Numbered from the stretch's first letter, positions 1 to 7,544 are shown. The stretch is 13,156 nt of DNA from Thermoplasmata archaeon (GCA_021798415.1 JAJZGO010000037.1:1-13156); one strand, 5' to 3'. The notes: generated from the sequence alone by a model not told the origin. Numbers and translations: made by a program.

Positions 1-1
1 C

Positions 2-679
2 AGCCCGAACCTCGTCGTCCGGGCGGTCGGCTCCGGCCGCTTTTGCCCGAGCGACGTCCCCGAGATCCTCGAGTTCGTGCGCGCGGCTCCGCCCCGGGCG
101 CTCGCGGTCGGCATGGGGGCGGGCGCGCACCCCGAGACGATCGAGGCGCTCCGCACGTTACTGCGGGAGCTCGTCGGAACGGTCCCGCTCGTCGTGGACG
201 CCGACGCGCTCGCCGCGCTTCCCACGGCCGAGGAGATCGCCGAGCGCCCGGCGTCGGCCGGCCTCGTCGCGACGCCCAACACGGGCGAGTTCGAGCGGGT
301 CTTCGGCGGCGTCGCCGGTGGCCCACGGGAGCGGACGAGCGCCGACGTCGCCCGCATCGCCGCGGAGCGCCGGCTCATGTTGCTCGTCAAGGGACCTTCG
401 GACCTGGGCTCGGACGGGGAGAGCTCGTTCGAGAACGCGCACCACCACGCGGCGATGACCGTCGCGGGGGCGGGCGACGTGCTCGCCGGAGTGGTCGCGA
501 GCCTGCTCGCCCAGGGACTCTCCCCGCTGCACGCCGCCCGCCTCGGCACGTACTGGACCGGCGAGGCGGGCCAGCGCGCGGCGGCGCGCCGGGGGTTCGG
601 GCTGCTCGCGACGGACGTCCTCGACGAACTGCCGGCGGCGCTGGTCGCGGGGCTCGAGCGGGTCCACCGCGCCGTGTAG
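2..679 (+). CDS. nnrD: NAD(P)HX dehydratase (ADP-dependent type), C-terminal part; 5' end outside window
   Basis: Repairs hydrated NADH/NADPH (NADHX) back to the usable cofactor at the cost of a nucleotide phosphate; a cytosolic metabolite-repair enzyme of the ribokinase-like fold. The frame is open from base 2, so the start lies before the window and 225 codons are visible. Matches to the family are VVDADAL, the TPNTGEFERVFG strand-turn (usually TPHPGE), a KGPSD segment, and near the end the anion-hole motif GAGDVLAGVVASLLAQG, whose catalytic-type Asp is encoded at about 476-478. In archaea this domain is often fused behind a NAD(P)HX epimerase (NnrE) domain; whether that is so here cannot be seen. 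It ends at a TAG and converges on bud32 across 66 bases. The internal ATG at 77 is not a credible start because the coding sequence continues upstream in frame. The family call is secure; dehydratase rather than another sugar-kinase-like enzyme rests on the TPN.GE and GAGDVLAG motifs. Confidence 0.85.
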   Translation, partial: SPNLVVRAVGSGRFCPSDVPEILEFVRAAPPRALAVGMGAGAHPETIEALRTLLRELVGTVPLVVDADALAALPTAEEIAERPASAGLVATPNTGEFERVFGGVAGGPRERTSADVARIAAERRLMLLVKGPSDLGSDGESSFENAHHHAAMTVAGAGDVLAGVVASLLAQGLSPLHAARLGTYWTGEAGQRAAARRGFGLLATDVLDELPAALVAGLERVHRAV

Positions 680-680
680 A

Positions 681-712
681 AGCGCGCGACGCGGGGGCGC
701 CCGCCGCGCGCT
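681..712. terminator. Strong GC hairpin between convergent genes
   Basis: An outer perfect 8-bp inverted repeat (681-688 with 705-712, AGCGCGCG/CGCGCGCT) encloses an inner 5-bp stem (691-695 with 700-704, GCGGG/CCCGC) closed by a GGCG tetraloop, with a two-base AC bulge on one side. It begins one base after the stop of the dehydratase gene and lies 34 bases beyond the stop of bud32 on the other strand, so it would form in both transcripts. There is no T tract, so it may be a 3'-end or barrier structure rather than a classical terminator. The pairing is seen; the role is inferred. Confidence 0.45.
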
Positions 713-728
713 AGGACCGACGGCCTCG

Positions 729-746
729 GCCGGGGGATTCCCCGGC
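729..746. terminator. Second hairpin, overlapping the bud32 stop codon
   Basis: A perfect 7-bp inverted repeat (729-735 GCCGGGG with 740-746 CCCCGGC) is closed by a four-base GATT loop and reaches the last base of the bud32 stop codon. With the hairpin at 681-712 it fills most of the 66-base convergent gap. A 3'-end stabilising or terminating role is inferred from position only. Confidence 0.3.
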
Positions 747-1399
747 TAGGCGTAGCGGACGCGGCCCCGGATCGCCTTCGCCCGCGCTCGGACGGCCGAC
801 TCACCGCCGGGGTTTCCTTCGGCGTACCCCTCGTGGAACGACCGGACGAGCTGGTCCGCGTTCGAGTGCAGCGCGCGGAGGTCCTCCTCGACCAGATGGA
901 GGTCGATCCCGAGCTCCTCCACGCCCGGGTTGCGCGAGCCCATCGAGAGGTCGAGGAAAGCGGGCGGCTGGAGCGGACCGTTCGGGAACAGCACGTTCGA
1001 GCTCGTGAGGTCGCCGTGGGCGATCGACCCGGCGTGCAGTCGTCCCAGCGCGAGGCCGAACCCGCGGACCGCCGTGACCAGGGAGGATGCCGGGACCGCG
1101 GGGTCCTCGAGGAGCTGGCGGAGCGTCGGTCCCGGCAGCTCCTCGAGGATCAATCGGTGGCGAGGGAGGTCGATGTCGTAGACGATCGGGGTCCGCACGC
1201 CGAGTCGACGCGCATCGACGAGCAGGCGCGCCTCGGTCCGGGTCCGCTCGCGCCTCAACCGCTCGTCGAGCGCCTTCGGACGGTAGGACTTGAGGTCGCG
1301 CTCCTTGAGGAGGGCCGGGAACCCCCACCAGTCGACCCGACGGATCGTGGCTTCCGCGCCGCGGGAGAGCGGCGGCTCGGTGGCGGGGGGGTCGTCCAT
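746..1399 (-). CDS. bud32: Bud32/PRPK-type kinase-ATPase of the KEOPS complex (stand-alone)
   Basis: Small atypical kinase/ATPase that, with Kae1, Cgi121 and Pcc1, makes the t6A modification at position 37 of ANN-decoding tRNAs. The 217-residue protein has the Bud32 signature in order: Lys32 in LLKERDLKSYRPKALDE, the conserved E/R-rich helix around Glu56 (RRERTRTEARLL), catalytic HGDLTSSNVL at 128-137 (Asp130, Asn135), metal-binding Asp150, the IDLHLVEEDL helix, the F..GY motif near 188-192 and a basic C-terminal tail (RGRVRYA). The family's usual DFG is DLS here (Asp150 kept, F to L, G to S). It is not fused to Kae1, unlike MJ1130-type proteins. The ATG at 1399 lies 6 bases after the agmatinase stop, so the two are probably co-transcribed from the agmatinase promoter. 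Identification is firm. Confidence 0.93.
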   Translation of the reverse strand: MDDPPATEPPLSRGAEATIRRVDWWGFPALLKERDLKSYRPKALDERLRRERTRTEARLLVDARRLGVRTPIVYDIDLPRHRLILEELPGPTLRQLLEDPAVPASSLVTAVRGFGLALGRLHAGSIAHGDLTSSNVLFPNGPLQPPAFLDLSMGSRNPGVEELGIDLHLVEEDLRALHSNADQLVRSFHEGYAEGNPGGESAVRARAKAIRGRVRYA

Positions 1400-1405
1400 C
1401 GGACC

Positions 1406-2281
1406 CTAGCGGCCCTTCCGGGCCTGGAGGCTGCGGGCGATCGCCTCGCGCGCGAGGCGGGCCGCGAGCGCGCTCGTGTTGCCGTTGTCGTAGTGCGGGC
1501 TCACTTCCATGATGTCGAGACCCGCGAGCCGGGGTGCCGCCTGGTCGATGACGTACTTCACGTCGCGCGGGGTGAGGCCGAACGGCTCGGGGGTGCCGGT
1601 CCCCCCGGCGTACGCGGGGTCGATCGCGTCGATATCGAGCGAGAGGTAGATCCGCTCCGTCTTCAACATGTTCAGCGCCCGCTGGACGGACGCCGAGATC
1701 CCCTCCTTCGCGATCTCGTGGGCGGTCACGAAGGACATACCGATCGACCGGTTGTCGTCGACCTCCTCGTGCGACACCGACCGGACCCCGAGGACGACGA
1801 TGTTGCGTGCGCCGACCTTCTCGAGGATCCGGCGGGCCGAGCAGGCGTGGCTGCGCGCGTCGCCGAGGTAGCTTGCTCGGAAGTCCATGTGCGCGTCCAG
1901 GTAGAGGACCCCCAGGCTCGGCGCGTCGTCCGGATACGCCTCGACGACCGGTGGGGAGCAGGCATGGTCTCCGCCGAGGACGATCGGGACCTTCTTCGCC
2001 GCGTAGATCGGCCGGATCTCCTCCCGCAGCGCCCCGACCATGTCCGCCGCGCTGCCGAACTCCTCGGTGTTGCCGAGGTCGTGGATCGGGGCGTCGGAAA
2101 GGTCGATGCCGGTCTCGAGGTCGTAGGACTCGAAGTTCCACGAGTGCATCCGGATCGAGTCCGGGCCGAAGCGGGCGCCCGGCCGGAACGATGTCGTCCG
2201 GTCGAACGGGACCCCCACGATGACGAACTCGGCGTCCTCGAAGGATGCCCGGGCGTCGGCGAACGTCGTCGGCCGCTGCAC
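1406..2281 (-). CDS. speB: Agmatinase / arginase-family ureohydrolase
   Basis: Mn-dependent hydrolase that releases urea from a guanidino compound. In archaea the usual substrate is agmatine or N1-aminopropylagmatine, leading to putrescine or spermidine. All binuclear-metal ligands are present: His106 in GGDHACS, Asp129, His131 and Asp133 in LDAHMDFR, and Asp216 and Asp218 in LSLDIDAIDPAY, followed by the GTGTPEPFGLT loop. The length, 291 residues, is normal for the family, and the N-terminus starts just before the first strand (FVIVGVPFD). The start is GTG at 2281, chosen because a TATA box (2301-2308) is spaced to give a leaderless transcript beginning at about that codon. It is followed after 6 bases by bud32. 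Agmatinase rather than arginase is inferred from the DIDAIDPAYAGGTGTPEP form of the metal loop. Exact substrate is not determinable; formiminoglutamase or guanidinase activity is less likely. Confidence 0.9.
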   Translation of the reverse strand: MQRPTTFADARASFEDAEFVIVGVPFDRTTSFRPGARFGPDSIRMHSWNFESYDLETGIDLSDAPIHDLGNTEEFGSAADMVGALREEIRPIYAAKKVPIVLGGDHACSPPVVEAYPDDAPSLGVLYLDAHMDFRASYLGDARSHACSARRILEKVGARNIVVLGVRSVSHEEVDDNRSIGMSFVTAHEIAKEGISASVQRALNMLKTERIYLSLDIDAIDPAYAGGTGTPEPFGLTPRDVKYVIDQAAPRLAGLDIMEVSPHYDNGNTSALAARLAREAIARSLQARKGR

Positions 2282-2300
2282 GACCGGGCGACAGCCGTGC

Positions 2301-2308
2301 CCTATAAG
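2301..2308 (-). promoter_or_regulatory. TATA box for agmatinase-bud32
   Basis: On the minus strand this reads CTTATAGG in the 49-base gap between the transporter stop and the agmatinase GTG. Its centre is about 24 bases upstream of that GTG, the spacing expected for archaeal initiation at or next to the start codon. This supports a leaderless mRNA and separate transcription from the MFS gene. Confidence 0.65.
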
Positions 2309-2330
2309 AATCGGCGCCTTGCCCGAGGGG

Positions 2331-3518
2331 CTACGGCGGGCCGGTCGCGCTCGCGGGCGGGCGGTGGAGGCGACCCCGAACGGTCGGCCCGCCGTACACG
2401 AGCTGGAGGGCGACCAACGAGACCAGGGTCGCCCCGATCGCCATCGCGAGGAGCCCGGGATACCCGCCGAACTCGATCGCGACCGCGCCGGCGAGCGGAC
2501 CGAGGCTCCAGAGGGAGGAGTTGATGAGGGCGAAGACGCCCAGGTACTCCGCCCGGCGGTCCGCCGGAGCCATCCGGGCGACCCAGGCGTTCATCCCCGG
2601 ATTGAGCCACGAGATCCCCGCGCTGCGAACCGCCTGCGCGGGAACGACCTCTTCCCACGTCGTCGCGGCCAGGAAGATCCCGTACGAGGCGAGGCTCAGC
2701 ACCGTCCCGTACCAGATCCCACGGATCTCGCCCAGACGGTCGACCAGCCGCCCGAGGGGCAGCGAAACGACGGCGGCGGTCAGCAGACCTCCGACCGCGA
2801 CCAGGCTCACCTCGAAACTGTTCGCCCCCAGGCCCGCGGCGAGGAAACCGTAGAACGTCGCCACCGCTCCGCTCCCGATCGAGCGGACCGAGACCACGAG
2901 CGAGAACGACACGACCGGCTTGAGCTCGCTCAGCGGGCGGCTCCGTGCGCGGGGGCGCTCGAGGCGTACGTCCGGGACGAGGAAGACCACCACGAGGAGC
3001 GTCCCGACCATGATGGCGACGACGAACGGGAAGAGCGCCTCGAGACCGAACGCGAGCGTGACGACGCCGGCGAGCAGGAACCCCGCGACCGCGCCCGCGT
3101 TCGACGTGGCGTTGAGGAGCCCGTACCCTTCTCCGCGTTCCTGGGTCCGCGTGAGGTCCGCGACGTACGCGGTGTAGGCCGGCCCGCCGATCGCGAGGAG
3201 GAGGACGGCCGCGACGAAGAGCCCGCCGGCGAAGAGGTACCCCGGAGCGAACGTGATCGCGAGGAAGACCGGCAGCGCGGCCGCCTCGCCGATCAGGAGG
3301 AACGGTCGCCGGCGGCCCACCCGGTCGGACAGGCGACCGACCCACGGGCCGATCAGGCTCGCGGGCAGCCAGCCGAGGGTGAGGATCGTCAGCGCGATCG
3401 GGAGCGTCGCCCCTTTCACCTCGACGAGGTAGAGCGGCAGGAAGACGAGGAAGAGGCCCCCGCGGTTGCTGGCCAGCAGCGAGTAGAGCGAGAGCGACAG
3501 GAGCTGGCGCGAAACCAT
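2331..3518 (-). CDS. Major facilitator superfamily transporter
   Basis: A 395-residue integral membrane carrier, hydrophobic along most of its length and of the right size for 12 helices. Motif A of the first half is at 61-74 (GRLSDRVGRRRPFL) in the loop after helix 2, and its degenerate repeat in the second half is at 256-267 (GRLVDRLGEIRG). A charged central loop at about 183-200 (PDVRLERPRARSRPLSELK) separates the two six-helix halves. The conserved Asp in DLTRTQERGEGYGLLNATSNAG (about 121-142) resembles drug-efflux or sugar-permease-type MFS members, but the substrate cannot be read from sequence. ATG at 3518 is the first start of the frame after upstream non-coding DNA. It is divergent from the crotonase gene, so shared control with fatty-acid genes is possible but unproven; it also precedes agmatinase on the same strand, so polyamine export is another unproven idea. 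Confidence 0.88.
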   Translation of the reverse strand: MVSRQLLSLSLYSLLASNRGGLFLVFLPLYLVEVKGATLPIALTILTLGWLPASLIGPWVGRLSDRVGRRRPFLLIGEAAALPVFLAITFAPGYLFAGGLFVAAVLLLAIGGPAYTAYVADLTRTQERGEGYGLLNATSNAGAVAGFLLAGVVTLAFGLEALFPFVVAIMVGTLLVVVFLVPDVRLERPRARSRPLSELKPVVSFSLVVSVRSIGSGAVATFYGFLAAGLGANSFEVSLVAVGGLLTAAVVSLPLGRLVDRLGEIRGIWYGTVLSLASYGIFLAATTWEEVVPAQAVRSAGISWLNPGMNAWVARMAPADRRAEYLGVFALINSSLWSLGPLAGAVAIEFGGYPGLLAMAIGATLVSLVALQLVYGGPTVRGRLHRPPASATGPP

Positions 3519-3540
3519 GCGCGCGCGAGAAAGGCCGGCT

Positions 3541-3548
3541 ACTTACGT
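3541..3548 (-). promoter_or_regulatory. Weak TATA-like element for the MFS gene
   Basis: On the minus strand this reads GACGTAAGTAG-like sequence centred about 26 bases upstream of the transporter ATG, the right place for a TATA box but a poor match. No better AT-rich element is near the start. Confidence 0.3.
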
Positions 3549-3663
3549 CCGAGCGCCGCGGCCTGGCGGGGGGATTTTCGCGAACCCGGGGAGTGCGGCC
3601 AGGGGACCCGACGAGGCGGAGGCCGAGGCGGTTCGGCCCCCGCGAAAGGGCGGGGCGGGGGAC
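3549..3663. other. Core of the divergent intergenic region with TTTCGCG inverted sites
   Basis: The MFS and crotonase starts are separated by 188 non-coding bases. The middle holds an 8-bp palindrome TTCGCGAA (3577-3584) within TTTTCGCGAA, and a second copy of its core in inverted orientation, CGCGAAA at 3641-3647, about 20 bases before the crotonase TATA box. These could be operator half-sites for a regulator shared by both directions. Only the sequence matches are seen; no regulator is encoded in the window. Confidence 0.25.
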
Positions 3664-3671
3664 GCATTAAG
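3664..3671 (+). promoter_or_regulatory. TATA-like box for crotonase-acyl-CoA dehydrogenase operon
   Basis: GCATTAAG is the only AT-rich octamer in this GC-rich stretch. Initiation 25-27 bases downstream would fall near 3693-3696, downstream of the GTG at 3677 and just upstream of a GGGAG ribosome-binding site and the ATG at 3707. It therefore decides the start codon of the crotonase gene. Confidence 0.5.
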
Positions 3672-3706
3672 AGGGGGTGTCCGCCTCTCCCCGACGGGAG
3701 ACGACG

Positions 3707-4492
3707 ATGGCCGAGGGAGAGAAGGTCGGGCGCCGGAGCGAAGAGGGAGGCGTTGAGATCCTCGTCATGAAGAACCCGCCGGTGAACGCGCTGAGCACCG
3801 CGCTCCTCGCCGACCTCCGTCGCTCGGTCGAGGCGGTCGCGGCGGACCCCCGGGTGCGGGCCGTGATCCTGACGGGCGACGGCCAGTACTTCAGCGCCGG
3901 GGCCGACCTCAAGGAGATGGCCACGATGGACCTCGCGAACGCCCCGGCGGTCGTCCGCCGCGGCCACGAACTCTTCGGGACCATCGCGGGCCTCCGGGTC
4001 CCGGTGATCGCCGCGATCAACGGCCTCGCGCTCGGCGGGGGCCTCGAGCTCGCGCTCGCGTGCGACCTCCGGGTCGCGGGCGAGTCGGCCAAGCTGGGAG
4101 CTCCCGAGGTCAACTACGGGCTCATGCCGGCGTACGGCGGCACCCAGCGGCTTCCGCGGCTCGTCGGGGTGTCGAAGGCGAAGGAACTCATCTTCACCGG
4201 GGCGATGATCTCGGCGGCGGAAGCGCTCAAGATCGGACTCGTCAACAAGACCGTCCCCGCGGGCCAGGAACTGCGGGCCGCCCGCGACCTCGCCCACACG
4301 ATCGCCGAGCGCGCCCCCAAGGCGGTCCAGGCGGCCAAGCGCTCGATCTCCGAGGGGATCCAGCTCCCGCTCGCCGAAGGGATCGAAGGGGAGGCGCGGC
4401 TCTTCGAGACCGACGTCCTCCCGAGCGAGGACCTCGCGGAGGGGATCGTCGCGTTCGCCGAGCGCCGCCCGCCCAAGTTCAAGGGGGAGTGA
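3707..4492 (+). CDS. Enoyl-CoA hydratase (crotonase family)
   Basis: Adds water across the 2,3 double bond of enoyl-CoA, the second step of beta-oxidation. The 261-residue protein has the crotonase layout: MKNPPVNALS near the N-terminus, AGADLKEM at about 65-71 and INGLALGGGLELALACDLRVA at 104-124 forming the oxyanion hole. Both catalytic glutamates of a true hydratase are present: Glu134 in GAPEVNYGLMP before YGGTQRLPR, and Glu160 in KAKELIFTG. Retention of both argues against isomerase-only or dehalogenase relatives. ATG 3707 is preferred over the in-frame GTG at 3677 because GGGAG at 3696-3700 sits 6 bases ahead of it and the predicted transcript starts after 3677. Only 2 bases separate its stop from the start of the acyl-CoA dehydrogenase. 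Acyl chain preference is not visible. Confidence 0.92.
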   Translation: MAEGEKVGRRSEEGGVEILVMKNPPVNALSTALLADLRRSVEAVAADPRVRAVILTGDGQYFSAGADLKEMATMDLANAPAVVRRGHELFGTIAGLRVPVIAAINGLALGGGLELALACDLRVAGESAKLGAPEVNYGLMPAYGGTQRLPRLVGVSKAKELIFTGAMISAAEALKIGLVNKTVPAGQELRAARDLAHTIAERAPKAVQAAKRSISEGIQLPLAEGIEGEARLFETDVLPSEDLAEGIVAFAERRPPKFKGE

Positions 4493-4494
4493 CC

Positions 4495-5688
4495 GTGGCG
4501 ATCGAGTTCTCGTTCACCGCCGACCAGGAGGCCTTCCGCGACGCGGTGCGCGCGTTCCTCGCGAAGGAGGTCGCTCCCATCGTCGCCGAGATGGACGAAA
4601 AGGAGGAGTTCCCGACGGCGACCGTGCGCCGGATGCAGGAGGAGGGATATTTCGGCGTCCCGATCCCCGAGGAGTACGGCGGGCTCGGCCTCGGGAAGGT
4701 CGGCTACTGCCTCTTCCTCGAAGAGCTCGGAAAGGTCGACGCCTCCCACGGCACGATCGTCGGGGCGCACACGTCCCTCGGCACGACGCCGCTCCTCTCG
4801 TACGGGACCGAGGAGCAGAAGAAGCGATGGCTCGTCCCCGCGGCGAAGGGAGAGAAGCTGCTCGCCTTCAGCCTGACCGAGCCCGGATCGGGCAGCGACT
4901 CGGGCGCGGTCCACACCGTCGCGGAGAAGCACGGCGACGGCTTCTCGATCACCGGCAACAAGATCTACGTCTCGAACGGGCGCGAGGCCGACACGATCGT
5001 CCTGATGGCCGCGAACAACGTCTCGCTCGGCCCGAACGGCGGCGTGACGGCGTTCCTCGTCGACACGGACCTCCCCGGCTTCAAGGTCGGACGGTGCGAG
5101 AAGAAGATGGGCCTCCACGGCACGTCGACGGCGGAGCTGATCCTCGACCACGTCGAGGTCGGCCCGGACCGCGTCCTCGGCGAGGTCGGCAAGGGGTTCC
5201 ACGTCGCGATGACTGCGCTCGACGTCGGCCGGGTCTCCCTCGGTGCGGCGTCGCTCGGCGGCATGCTGGCCGCCACCCAGCAGGCGGTCGAGTTCTCGAA
5301 GAATCGCACCCAGTTCGGCCTTCCCATCAGCGAGTACGAGGCGATCCAGTTCAAGATCGCCGACATGGCGATGCGGATCTCGGCGCTCCGCTACCTCGTC
5401 TACCACGCCGCGGCGCGCCAGGACCGGATGGGCCCCGACCCGAAGTCGTGGAGCCGGCTCGAGCGCTACGACAAGACCCGCGAGGCGGCGACCGTGAAGT
5501 GCCTCGCGTCGGAGTGGGCGAGCGAGGTGATCGACGAGGCGCTCCAGATCCACGGCGGGCTCGGCTACATCCGCGGGACGCCGATCGAACGGGCATACCG
5601 CGACGCCCGGATCAGCGAGATCTTCGAGGGGACCAACGAGATCCAGCGCCTTGTCGTCTCGCGCGACGTCCTCGGCCGGGGGCTCTAG
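4495..5688 (+). CDS. Acyl-CoA dehydrogenase (FAD-dependent)
   Basis: Oxidises acyl-CoA to trans-2-enoyl-CoA with FAD and passes electrons to electron-transfer flavoprotein, which is not encoded here. The 397-residue protein shows the full family order: helical N-terminal domain (EEGYFGVPIPEEYGGLG at 49-65), the FAD-contacting strand FSLTEPGSGSDSGA (125-138), GNKIYVSNG (154-162), then the C-terminal helical domain with QIHGGLGYIRGTPIERAYRD (351-370). The catalytic base of the short/medium/glutaryl type is Glu378, in ISEIFEGTNEIQR. A charged stretch at about 309-330 (RQDRMGPDPKSWSRLERYDK) is about ten residues longer than usual. GTG 4495 is chosen as start for the GGGGGAG about 5 bases upstream; an alternative GTG at 4489 overlaps the preceding TGA as GTGA. 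Translation is likely coupled to the crotonase. The substrate class (fatty, branched-chain or aryl acyl-CoA) is undetermined. Confidence 0.93.
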   Translation: MAIEFSFTADQEAFRDAVRAFLAKEVAPIVAEMDEKEEFPTATVRRMQEEGYFGVPIPEEYGGLGLGKVGYCLFLEELGKVDASHGTIVGAHTSLGTTPLLSYGTEEQKKRWLVPAAKGEKLLAFSLTEPGSGSDSGAVHTVAEKHGDGFSITGNKIYVSNGREADTIVLMAANNVSLGPNGGVTAFLVDTDLPGFKVGRCEKKMGLHGTSTAELILDHVEVGPDRVLGEVGKGFHVAMTALDVGRVSLGAASLGGMLAATQQAVEFSKNRTQFGLPISEYEAIQFKIADMAMRISALRYLVYHAAARQDRMGPDPKSWSRLERYDKTREAATVKCLASEWASEVIDEALQIHGGLGYIRGTPIERAYRDARISEIFEGTNEIQRLVVSRDVLGRGL

Positions 5689-5837
5689 GCCCCCCGGACC
5701 CCCTCCCGTCCGCCCGCCGTCGTCCGGGTCGCGTGGCGGCGACGGCCGGGTGCGCGAGCTGGGAGGAGCGGACCGCCCGGGGAAGCGGACCACGGAGCGG
5801 TTCGGCGCGCCGGCGGGCGGGCCTCCGGTCGCTCCGC
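5689..5837. other. Convergent intergenic gap
   Basis: This 149-base gap separates the 3' ends of the dehydrogenase and the acyl-CoA ligase. It is very GC-rich, begins with a C tract directly after the dehydrogenase stop, and holds one perfect 7-bp inverted repeat (5716-5722 with 5740-5746, 17-base loop). I see no gene, promoter or T tract. Confidence 0.4.
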
Positions 5838-7538
5838 CTAGGAGGGACCCGACGGGGTCGGGGCCGGTTCGCGCAGCACCCGACGCAGGACCTTCTGCAC
5901 GCCGCTGCGCGGAAGACTGTCCCGGAACTCGACCGTCCTCGGCGCCTTATAGTGCGCGATCCGCTCGCGGACGAACGCGGTCAGTTCCTCCGCGGTGACC
6001 GCCGCGCCGGGCTTCCGCACGACGAACGCCTTGACGACCTCCCCGTGCTCCGCGTCGGGGACCCCGATCACGGCCGCGTCCGCCACCGCCGGATGCTGGA
6101 AGAGGACCTCCTCGACCTCGCGCGGGTAGACCTTGAGGCCCGAGACGTTGATCATGTCCTTCTTGCGGTCGACGATGTAGGCGTAGCCGTCCGCGTCGAT
6201 CCGGGCGATGTCGCCGGTGAGGAACCACCCGTCGTCGAGCACCGCGGCGGTCTCTTCGGGCTGGTGGTAGTACCCCAGCATCACCTGCGGCCCCCGGACG
6301 CTGAGCTCGCCGACCTCGTCGGTCCCCAGCACCCGGTGCGGGTCCTCCGGGTCGACGATCCGCTCCTCCGTGTTCGGGAGCGGCAGTCCGACCGACCCGG
6401 CCCGACGCTCGCCGGCGACCGGGTTCACGTGCGTCGCCGGCGACGTCTCGGAGAGGCCGTACCCCTCGACCAGGCTCGCTCCGGTCAGCGACTCGAACCG
6501 GCGCGCGACCTCGAGGGGGAGCGGGGCCGACCCGCTGAGGCAGAACTTGATCGAGTGGATCTGGAAGTCGGAGACGTCCGGCTGCTGGTTGAACGCCTGG
6601 TAGAGCGCGGGGACGCCGGGGAACTGCGTCGGGCGGTACCGGTCGATCAGCCGGAGGAGCTCCCGGATCTCGGGCCGGGTCTGGATCACGACGGTCGCCC
6701 CGTCGGCGAGGCCCATCAGCATCCCGACCGTGAGGCCGTAGATGTGGAAGAACGGTATCGCGGCGACGAGGGTCTCGGACCCCGAGACCCGGGTCGTGTT
6801 CCACGTGTTCGCTTGCGTTACGTTGGCGACGAGGTTGCGGTGGCTCAGCATCGCCGCTTTCGGGCGGCCGGTCGTGCCTCCCGTGTACTGAAGGACGGCC
6901 ACGGTGGTCGAGGGGGCGGCCCGGTAGAGCGGAGGGGCGTTCGGAGTCCGGAGGGCCGCTCGCAGCGGGCGGATCGAGGGACCCTCCGGGAAGTCGGTCG
7001 GCATTCTCTGCCGGCGGAGCACGCGGTTGACGAACGGGCGGGCGTACCAGGGGTAGAGGTCACGCAATCGGCCGACGTACGCGATCGGCACCGCGTGCTC
7101 CGCGCGCACCTTCGCGAGGTTCGGGTAGAGGATCTCGAGCGTCACGATCGCCTTCGGCTCGGAATCGCGGAGGAGCCGCACGAGGTCCTGTCCGATGTAG
7201 AGGGGGCTCACCTGGACCGCGATCGCCCCGAGCCGCAGGATCCCGAAGAGCGCGATGGGGTACGCCGGGCAGTTCGGCAGGTAGATCGCGACGCGGTCCC
7301 CCGGGCCGATCCCGTCCCGGGCGAGCGCCGCCGCGAATCCTTCGCTCTCCTGCCAGAAGCGCCGGTAGGTCCACGTGGCTCCGTAGTAGACGAGGGCCGT
7401 CCGGTCGCCCCACTTCTCGACGCTCTCGGCGACGAGCTCGGTGAGCATGCGGTCCGGGATCTCGATCTGCGGTGGCACTCCGGTCGGGTAGCGCCGAACC
7501 CACGCCGGCTTCGTGTCCGGGGTCGGCGAGCTGGCCAT
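5838..7538 (-). CDS. Long-chain-type acyl-CoA ligase (AMP-forming)
   Basis: Activates a carboxylic acid to its acyl-CoA via an acyl-adenylate, feeding the dehydrogenase and crotonase encoded opposite. The 566-residue length is typical of FadD-type enzymes. Adenylate-forming motifs are in order: phosphate loop YTGGTTGRPKAAMLSHRN (218-235), FFHIYGLTVG (263-272), VEGYGLSETSPATH (357-370), ELSVRGPQVMLGYY (411-424), WFLTGDIARIDADGY (438-452) with Asp443, hinge Arg458/Lys460 in VDRKKDMINVSGLKVYP, and the C-terminal catalytic Lys549 in LPRSGVQKVLRR. The C-terminal motif reads GVQKVLRR instead of the common VGKILRR, but the lysine is kept. ATG 7538 lies 6 bases after the DUF35 stop, making this the last gene of the thiolase-DUF35-ligase operon; an internal TATA-like site also lies upstream. 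Long-chain fatty acids are the likely substrates, but aryl or medium-chain acids cannot be excluded. Confidence 0.93.
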   Translation of the reverse strand: MASSPTPDTKPAWVRRYPTGVPPQIEIPDRMLTELVAESVEKWGDRTALVYYGATWTYRRFWQESEGFAAALARDGIGPGDRVAIYLPNCPAYPIALFGILRLGAIAVQVSPLYIGQDLVRLLRDSEPKAIVTLEILYPNLAKVRAEHAVPIAYVGRLRDLYPWYARPFVNRVLRRQRMPTDFPEGPSIRPLRAALRTPNAPPLYRAAPSTTVAVLQYTGGTTGRPKAAMLSHRNLVANVTQANTWNTTRVSGSETLVAAIPFFHIYGLTVGMLMGLADGATVVIQTRPEIRELLRLIDRYRPTQFPGVPALYQAFNQQPDVSDFQIHSIKFCLSGSAPLPLEVARRFESLTGASLVEGYGLSETSPATHVNPVAGERRAGSVGLPLPNTEERIVDPEDPHRVLGTDEVGELSVRGPQVMLGYYHQPEETAAVLDDGWFLTGDIARIDADGYAYIVDRKKDMINVSGLKVYPREVEEVLFQHPAVADAAVIGVPDAEHGEVVKAFVVRKPGAAVTAEELTAFVRERIAHYKAPRTVEFRDSLPRSGVQKVLRRVLREPAPTPSGPS

Positions 7539-7544
7539 CCGTTC

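Noticed and set aside
3677..3706. GTG at 3677 as start of the crotonase gene
   Set aside because: It would lie upstream of the transcript start predicted from the TATA-like box at 3664-3671, lacks a ribosome-binding site, and adds residues not typical of the family. ATG 3707 has GGGAG 6 bases ahead.
5946..5952. CTTATAG-like TATA sequence near the 3' end of the ligase gene
   Set aside because: It encodes the HYKAP residues conserved in acyl-CoA ligases and has no gene start at the right distance on either strand.
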